DNA from: Candidatus Saccharimonadota bacterium
GTDB lineage: Bacteria; Patescibacteriota; Saccharimonadia; Saccharimonadales; Saccharimonadaceae
DNA length: 64,000 bases
NCBI GenBank assembly: GCA_017432365.1
Contig: JAFRJG010000006.1
Location: 1-64,000 of the forward strand
Reading direction: 5' to 3'
Below the pieces are notes generated by a model. That model had not been told where the DNA came from and did not search any database. It worked only from the letters and a program-made list of their open reading frames with translations. Every line of letters starts with the position of its first letter. Positions within the stretch are counted from its first letter, which is position 1. Of this stretch, positions 59,318 through 64,000 are shown piece after piece. A program made the position numbers and the translations under genes.

Positions 59318-62300
59318 CTATCGGCTCAACAGCAGCTCAATAAACGCCCGAATTTCCTTCATTCCGCGACTCTTCTCCGCCTCAATAAACAACTCCTCAT
59401 CATTCAAAAACTCAAGCGACGTCGCCTGCCGATACATCGCCTTGATAATTTCCTTGAGTCGTTCCTCATCTTTTACATACCCCGCCTCGGTAAAATCGAG
59501 CGCCTTATCATAAACCCGCCCCTCCTCGTCCGGCGTCACAAACAAAATATGCCCTCGCGTTACCTGATACTTCCGATACGTCGCCGAATTTTCCAGCAAC
59601 AACTTATAAAACCCGAGCTGTAACGAATACTTATATAGCGAATTAACACTCCCCCACCTCTCCTTATGATATTTCCCAGTTTTAAAGTCATAAATCTCAA
59701 TCGTCTTCGCTTCCTCATCAATCTCGATATGGTCGAGCTTGCCCGTCGCCGGAACCCCGTCAATCTCAATATGCTCCCCCCGTAAATCAACTTCTGCTCG
59801 CGCGTTTGTAGCGCGGATAAAATCCCCGAAACTCTCTAAAGAAATCTTCAGCGCAACCTCTCCCTTCTCTAACAAACTCTTCCGCTCTCCCGGCTCCAGC
59901 TCCGCCCCCTCCGCCTCTTGGCGATACAACTTGAGCGCCTCTTCATCAGAAATCCCCTCCCGCGTCACTTTCTCAAACACCAAGTGAATCAAGTTCCCAA
60001 ACACCATACTCTCCGTCGCCGGCGGTTGTGGCGCCCGTAAAATCCGATTCTGATAAAACTCGACCGGTCCCCCGTACGCGATATCAATAAAGCTCGTCAA
60101 ATCGCTCGCCGTCAACTGATAATTTTCCATTCTCGCTCGCAGAATCGGCAACAACTCCGGCGTCCGTTTCGCATACCTCGCCCGCCAGCTCTTCCGCAAA
60201 TCGACTTCCTTCCGCACCTCTTCCATGTCTTCATAATGTGTCACAACTTTCGCCCCCAACAACGGCGACATAACCTCTCCCTCCCCGTCTTCATACTCTT
60301 GTAAATAATCCAACCGTGCCGGACTTTTTCCCGAAAAATCCTTCAGGGAATTGGTTAAAACCAACCCCCGCTTCGCCCGCGTTAACGCGACAAACAACAA
60401 CCTAAGTCGCTCATCATCCGTCATTCCCGTATGCCGAATCTGTATCACATTCTTCGGCAAACTCAACATATTATTATTCCCCTTCGCCTTCCCCCAGCTC
60501 AAATTATCTGTCGCCACCAAAAACACATGCTCATATTCCAGTCCCTTCGACTTATGCGCCGTGACAATCTGCACCGCGTCCGCCGAATCTCGATATGGCG
60601 ACGTGTTCGTAATCTCCGCCCCCGCTTCTTCATAATCCTTAACCGTCTCAATCAAGTCTTTCAGCCGCAGTCCGCCCGCCTTTTCCGCTCCTCGATGTCG
60701 AATCACCACCTCGCGCAATACTGCCAGATTTTCATACAACTCAAACGTCTCATAATCCCCCTGCTCCTGCGTATAGAACTCAACAAACCCCGACCGAAAC
60801 TCCCGCTTCCCCCGTCTTAACGCCCCCTCTTTCGTTATTAAGTCCCCCGTCTCCTCGGTCTCCGCGCTCGCCGTCGCCTCCTTCAGCTCCACCGCCGCCG
60901 TCCCGACGAAATAATCCATCATCAACTCAAGCGACGTATCGAAACTCCGCATCGCAAGCGTCGCCAAGAACTCCCCTAGTTCCCGCAACTTCGGCGAATC
61001 CGCCTTCAATAAATAATCCAGTCCGACTTTATGGTCAGCTTTCGCCCGATAAACCGCCGAAACCGCCTCCGCCGCCGGAATCTCAAAAAACGGAAAACTT
61101 AAAATCTCCAACAGCCGCGCCGACACGTTCCGTCCCTGGGATAAATCATATATAAACCGCGCCAGCGTTAAAATCTCCGCCAGTCTCGGGTCTTCAAGCA
61201 AGTTATCTTTCTTCTCATACGCAATGTTAATCCCCGCCCGCTCCTTGAGCCAGGGTAACAGCGGCGCGATATATTTATGCTTCGGCGTAATTATCGCAAT
61301 CTCGCTCTGTCTCACTCCGCTTTTTATCAAGCGCTCAATCTCCCCCGCCACAAATCGATATTCCTGGTCGCTCGTCAGAAACTCATGCCGTTCTATCGTC
61401 GCCCCCGCCCCCTTGAACGCCCTGAGTCGCTTTATCACTCCCTGCTTCTTCTCAAAACTGTCCTCAATCTGGTCTGCCACCTTCCGCGAAAAGTCTAAAA
61501 TCTCTTGATTCGACCGATAATTCTCCTCAAGATTTACGACCTTCGCCTGATAATACTGCTGAAACGACAACAAGTTCGACGCGTCCGCCCCCTGAAACTC
61601 AAAAATCGCTTGGTCGTCATCCCCGACCGCCATCACATTTGGTTTTTCATAATCCGTCAACAACTTAATCAGCTCCGCCTGACTCGGATTCGTATCTTGA
61701 AACTCGTCCAATAAAATATACTGAAACCGCTCCGTCATCGTCAGCCGGAACCCCGTATCCTTCTTCAAAATCAAAATCGCCTGCTCAATCATGTCCGAAA
61801 AATCGAACAACCCCTCGCCCTTCAACTTCTCGTCATATTTCTCCATAATCCCCCCGAGGCTCTGCAATTTCTTATTCGCAACCCGGTCTTTGAGCCGAAA
61901 ATGTCCCTCGTCGTCCTTCTCGAACGTCGCCTCTTTCCACCTCGAAAGCGGCGTTACCTTCGGCTTCTCTTTCTCCCCCTCCGCATCAATCAGCCGTTTC
62001 AGCTCCCGCGCTAAAACGTTTCCAACCGGCTCAATCTCCCCAACAATATTCTCCCCCGACGTGAAACTAGCTAGAACCTCGAGTATCGGCATATAAACCG
62101 TCTCGACCGCCTCTTGAAACCTAAGTCGTTTTCCCGCCTGCTCTAAAATCGGCGACGCCTTCCGCGAAATCTCCGCCGAATCTTTCGTGTTTCGCTCCGC
62201 AATCTTCTTCAAATCCTCTCCCGAAAGCCGCGCACTCTTCGCACTCCCAATCGCCGACACGACGTCTTTCGTCGCTGCTGATTTTAAAATATCCAGCGCC

Positions 62301-62677
62301 GAAAGCTCCCCCTGAATCTCTTTCACAATTTTAAACTGCGCCACTTCATCAATCGCCGCGTCAAGCTCCCGGTCGAACTCCTCCGCATAATTTTTATACT
62401 GACTCAACAAATCCGCCCCGAACGCATGATACGTATGAATCTCAATCCGCCTCGCCCCCGCCCCGACCGTCGAGAGGAGTCGCTCGCGCATATTCGTCGC
62501 CCCACTCTCCGTAAACGTCAAACAAAGAATGTTCTCCGGATTCGTATCGGTCACCTTCAAAATCTGTTCCACCCTCGCCGACAAGAGATGCGTCTTGCCC
62601 GTCCCCGGACCCGCCAAAACCAACAACGGTCCCTCAATATATTCAACCGCCTCTTTTTGTCGTTCATTTAACGCCAT
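59318..62677 (-). CDS. UvrD/PcrA-type helicase with C-terminal PD-(D/E)XK nuclease domain
   Basis: 1,119 aa. Superfamily 1A motifs: Q-motif LNERQKEAVEY, Walker A AGPGTGKT (22-29), LLDEFQDTN (motif II), AVGDDDQAIFEFQGAD (III), LEENYRSNQ (IV), IVTAHKSKGLEYEHVFL (V) and VALTRAKRGL (VI). The last ~260 residues start at LTASDLTSFIDI and hold a RecB-like nuclease core: GNLIHLVFE, GKLDHIEID and IEIYDFKTGK. This helicase-nuclease layout (AdnAB/RecB-like) processes DNA ends for recombination. AAGGAGG precedes the start, which overlaps gpsA by 14 nt. One 27-bp element lies in the nuclease part (FGDFIRATN). Confidence 0.9.
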   Translation of the reverse strand: MALNERQKEAVEYIEGPLLVLAGPGTGKTHLLSARVEQILKVTDTNPENILCLTFTESGATNMRERLLSTVGAGARRIEIHTYHAFGADLLSQYKNYAEEFDRELDAAIDEVAQFKIVKEIQGELSALDILKSAATKDVVSAIGSAKSARLSGEDLKKIAERNTKDSAEISRKASPILEQAGKRLRFQEAVETVYMPILEVLASFTSGENIVGEIEPVGNVLARELKRLIDAEGEKEKPKVTPLSRWKEATFEKDDEGHFRLKDRVANKKLQSLGGIMEKYDEKLKGEGLFDFSDMIEQAILILKKDTGFRLTMTERFQYILLDEFQDTNPSQAELIKLLTDYEKPNVMAVGDDDQAIFEFQGADASNLLSFQQYYQAKVVNLEENYRSNQEILDFSRKVADQIEDSFEKKQGVIKRLRAFKGAGATIERHEFLTSDQEYRFVAGEIERLIKSGVRQSEIAIITPKHKYIAPLLPWLKERAGINIAYEKKDNLLEDPRLAEILTLARFIYDLSQGRNVSARLLEILSFPFFEIPAAEAVSAVYRAKADHKVGLDYLLKADSPKLRELGEFLATLAMRSFDTSLELMMDYFVGTAAVELKEATASAETEETGDLITKEGALRRGKREFRSGFVEFYTQEQGDYETFELYENLAVLREVVIRHRGAEKAGGLRLKDLIETVKDYEEAGAEITNTSPYRDSADAVQIVTAHKSKGLEYEHVFLVATDNLSWGKAKGNNNMLSLPKNVIQIRHTGMTDDERLRLLFVALTRAKRGLVLTNSLKDFSGKSPARLDYLQEYEDGEGEVMSPLLGAKVVTHYEDMEEVRKEVDLRKSWRARYAKRTPELLPILRARMENYQLTASDLTSFIDIAYGGPVEFYQNRILRAPQPPATESMVFGNLIHLVFEKVTREGISDEEALKLYRQEAEGAELEPGERKSLLEKGEVALKISLESFGDFIRATNARAEVDLRGEHIEIDGVPATGKLDHIEIDEEAKTIEIYDFKTGKYHKERWGSVNSLYKYSLQLGFYKLLLENSATYRKYQVTRGHILFVTPDEEGRVYDKALDFTEAGYVKDEERLKEIIKAMYRQATSLEFLNDEELFIEAEKSRGMKEIRAFIELLLSR
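59805..59831 (+). repeat. Dispersed 27-bp element, copy 3 (inside helicase-nuclease gene)
   Basis: TTTGTAGCGCG, spacer GATAA, AATCCCCGAAA; read by the minus-strand gene as FGDFIRATN. Preceded by CGCGCG. Confidence 0.85.
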
Positions 62678-63533
62678 AAATCCTCCTTAAAACATCTGAT
62701 AAAATCTCCACCTCTCGCGGTATAAAAATCCCCTCGCGCGCCAGCTCCTTCGCCGCAAACACTCCCTCAACCGTCGTCTTCCGGAGAAACGCCTTCGCAC
62801 CCCCTCTGACCCCTGTTTTTCCGTTTTTTGTAGCGCGTAAGAAATCCCCGAAAAGATAGTTCCGACTTTCCCGACTCCCACAGGTCAACATCAAGTCCCC
62901 TCGCCCCGCCGCCTTCTCCACCGTCTCAACAAACCCCCCGTTATATAACAACACGTCTTTCATCTCCCCAATCGTCGTCTCAATAAACTCCCGAAACTCT
63001 CGCTCCTTCGGCATCAGTCCCCTCCGCCCCGCTTCAATCGCATACACATTTTTCAGCGCCCCGAGCAATCTCACCCCCCGAACATCTTCCGTCCGGTCAA
63101 AAATGACATTCGTGTTCCGAAAAATCACTTCCGCCAGCGTCTCCCCCGTTCCCCCCTCGGACGTTGCCGTTTCCGCCCCTTGACACGCCACCGTCAACAT
63201 CGTCTTCCGCCCCTTGACAATCTCCTCCGCGAACCCCGGACCCGAAATAATCTCATAATGCGAAAACTGTTCATAAATCCCCGGTTTTAGCAATCCCTTC
63301 GTCGCCACAATCAACGGCTTTCCCAGCCACTCCGCCGTAAACTTCCCAAGTAACTTCTCGACCGCCTCCGCCGGCGTCGCCAAAATCAGTATCTCCGCCG
63401 GTTTCACGACTGTCGTCAATCTCCGCTCAGGAAACTTATACGGGTCATAATAAACAATCTCAAACCCTTTCTTCTCTAAAACTTTTCCAAGCGCCGCCCC
63501 ATACGCTCCCGCGCCCAAAACTCCGATTTTCAC
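62664..63533 (-). CDS. gpsA: Glycerol-3-phosphate dehydrogenase (NAD(P)+)
   Basis: 289 aa (usual ~330), GTG start with GGAGG 8 nt upstream. GVLGAGAYGAALGKVLEKKG (GxGxxG), LIVATKGL, ISGPGFAEEIVKGRKT, LLGALKNVYAIEAG (catalytic Lys) and AAGRGDLMLTCGSRESRNYLFG. Makes glycerol-3-phosphate for lipids. Relative to the family the region after SRN..FG holds the 27-bp element (FGDFLRATKN). Confidence 0.92.
   Translation of the reverse strand: MKIGVLGAGAYGAALGKVLEKKGFEIVYYDPYKFPERRLTTVVKPAEILILATPAEAVEKLLGKFTAEWLGKPLIVATKGLLKPGIYEQFSHYEIISGPGFAEEIVKGRKTMLTVACQGAETATSEGGTGETLAEVIFRNTNVIFDRTEDVRGVRLLGALKNVYAIEAGRRGLMPKEREFREFIETTIGEMKDVLLYNGGFVETVEKAAGRGDLMLTCGSRESRNYLFGDFLRATKNGKTGVRGGAKAFLRKTTVEGVFAAKELAREGIFIPREVEILSDVLRRIYGVK
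62827..62853 (+). repeat. Dispersed 27-bp element, copy 4 (inside gpsA)
   Basis: TTTGTAGCGCG, spacer TAAGA, AATCCCCGAAA; read by gpsA as FGDFLRATK. Shares extra flanking similarity with copy 2 (GTTT just before the core and a CCCCT-containing stretch 5' of it on the plus strand). Confidence 0.85.
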
Positions 63534-63557
63534 TTACCAACCTCCATAACTACGACC

Positions 63558-63566
63558 ATTATACCA
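63558..63566 (-). promoter_or_regulatory. Extended -10 of gpsA-helicase
   Basis: TGG-TATAAT on the minus strand, ~24 nt before the GTG. Confidence 0.55.
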
Positions 63567-63577
63567 TATATATAATA

Positions 63578-63586
63578 TGTTATAAT
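63578..63586 (+). promoter_or_regulatory. Extended -10 of the dus gene
   Basis: TGT-TATAAT, 9 nt before ATG 63596. Confidence 0.55.
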
Positions 63587-63595
63587 ATATACACT

Positions 63596-64000
63596 ATGAC
63601 CGTCTGGGACTCCCTGAAAAAACCGATTTTTTGTCTCGCCCCGATGGAAGGCGTCACCGACCGCGCCTTTCGCGGCGTCATTGCGGCTGCCGCCCGCCCC
63701 GACCTCTTTTTTACTGAGTTTACCAACGTCTCCTCTTTCGCCTCCGAACAGGGAAGAACTAACGCCCTTAACCGCTTAAAAATCTCCGCCACTGACTCTC
63801 CAATCATCGCCCAAATCTGGGGAAAGAACCCTAACCATTTCGCCACTCTCGCGAGTAGCCTGAAATCCCTCGGTTTCTCCGGTATTGACCTCAACTTCGG
63901 TTGTCCCGACCGCCATGTCAACCGCGCCGGCGGTGGCGCCGCCATGATAAGAACCCCTGACCTCGCCATCGACTGTCTCCGTCGCGCAAAACTGAACTCA
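63596..64000 (+). CDS. dus: tRNA-dihydrouridine synthase, N-terminal 135 codons
   Basis: Open to the window end. FMN-binding TIM-barrel start FCLAPMEGVTDRAFRGVI (APMxGVTD) and the active-site Cys in LNFGCPDRHVNRAGGGAAM (usual GCPxxxVxKxGxGSAL). IIAQIWGKNPNHFATLA matches the strand with QxxG. Reduces uridines in tRNA D-loops. Divergent from gpsA. Confidence 0.92.
   Translation, partial: MTVWDSLKKPIFCLAPMEGVTDRAFRGVIAAAARPDLFFTEFTNVSSFASEQGRTNALNRLKISATDSPIIAQIWGKNPNHFATLASSLKSLGFSGIDLNFGCPDRHVNRAGGGAAMIRTPDLAIDCLRRAKLNS

Noticed and set aside
22439-62853. The dispersed element as a dif/XerCD recombination site
   Set aside because: The 11-5-11 layout is reminiscent, but the halves are poorly complementary and a dif site should occur once per chromosome.
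1-64000. Recoded UGA (glycine), as in Gracilibacteria/Absconditabacteria
   Set aside because: Several genes (gpsA, LOG family, GH57, alpha/beta hydrolase) end cleanly at TGA, glycine uses GGN codons, and no conserved gene is broken by TGA.

Overview
The window looks like a chromosome segment from a Candidate Phyla Radiation (Patescibacteria) bacterium, most likely Saccharibacteria (TM7). Genes are tightly packed, often with 1-14 nt overlaps, and use the standard code with TGA as a stop. There is a type IV pilin of the TM7 kind, a sortase with PNTG-anchored proteins, giant secreted proteins, FemX-like enzymes, and sparse metabolism biased to salvage and partial glycolysis. There is no rRNA, CRISPR array, prophage or insertion sequence. 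The assignment rests on gene content and style; no search was run.

Layout. 1-3.7 kb: a pilin start, a small protein and a 1,093-aa InlB-repeat wall protein. 3.8-7.4 kb: potABCD-type polyamine importer. 7.4-10.3 kb: thyA-folA-glyA, a dTMP/one-carbon group. 10.3-14 kb: tRNA-Ala and three envelope proteins (CAP domain, serine hydrolase, CapA-like). 14.1-20.1 kb: alpha-glucan genes (GH97, GT4, GH57) ending in a CotH-like protein. 20.1-26.4 kb: HD protein, trpS, RluD-type enzyme, a holB-like gene, TPR protein, four tRNAs, DegV, rpmG. 26.5-30.2 kb: sortase, YgjP-like protease, P-loop protein, alpha-glucan phosphorylase, tRNA-Gln. 30.3-32.7 kb: secE-nusG-rplK-rplA. 32.7-35.6 kb: secreted HNH nuclease, smpB, exonuclease III and a protein of unclear function. 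35.6-40.8 kb: a 1,712-aa secreted repeat protein. 41-50.1 kb: rpsJ, a coupled five-gene envelope operon (MurF-like, hydrolase, aminotransferase, two FemX-like) and a heterodimeric ABC exporter. 50.2-55.1 kb: second PNTG protein, tmk, FAD oxidase, trigger factor. 55.1-59 kb: gapA-rpiB-rpe-pfkB-LOG. 59-64 kb: a small protein, a UvrD-type helicase-nuclease, gpsA and the start of a dus gene.

The GH97, GH57, GT4 and phosphorylase genes probably handle storage or imported alpha-glucan and feed the gapA operon. The sortase, PNTG proteins, pilin, giant protein and FemX operon form a surface programme fitting a host-attached lifestyle. The HNH nuclease, thymidylate genes and polyamine importer fit scavenging.

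Most unusual signals: (i) a 27-bp dispersed element (TTTGTAGCGCG, 5 variable bases, AATCCCCGAAA), four times on the same strand, three inside genes; (ii) an AT-rich 98-bp inverted repeat lying in frame inside the exonuclease III gene; (iii) a pervasive leaderless promoter design with TGnTAnnnT ending 6-9 nt before ATG at 18 genes; (iv) a 12-bp dyad straddling the gapA promoter; (v) a tRNA-Thr(UGU) with an aberrant T-loop; (vi) a 9-codon leaderless upstream ORF overlapping an oxidase start.
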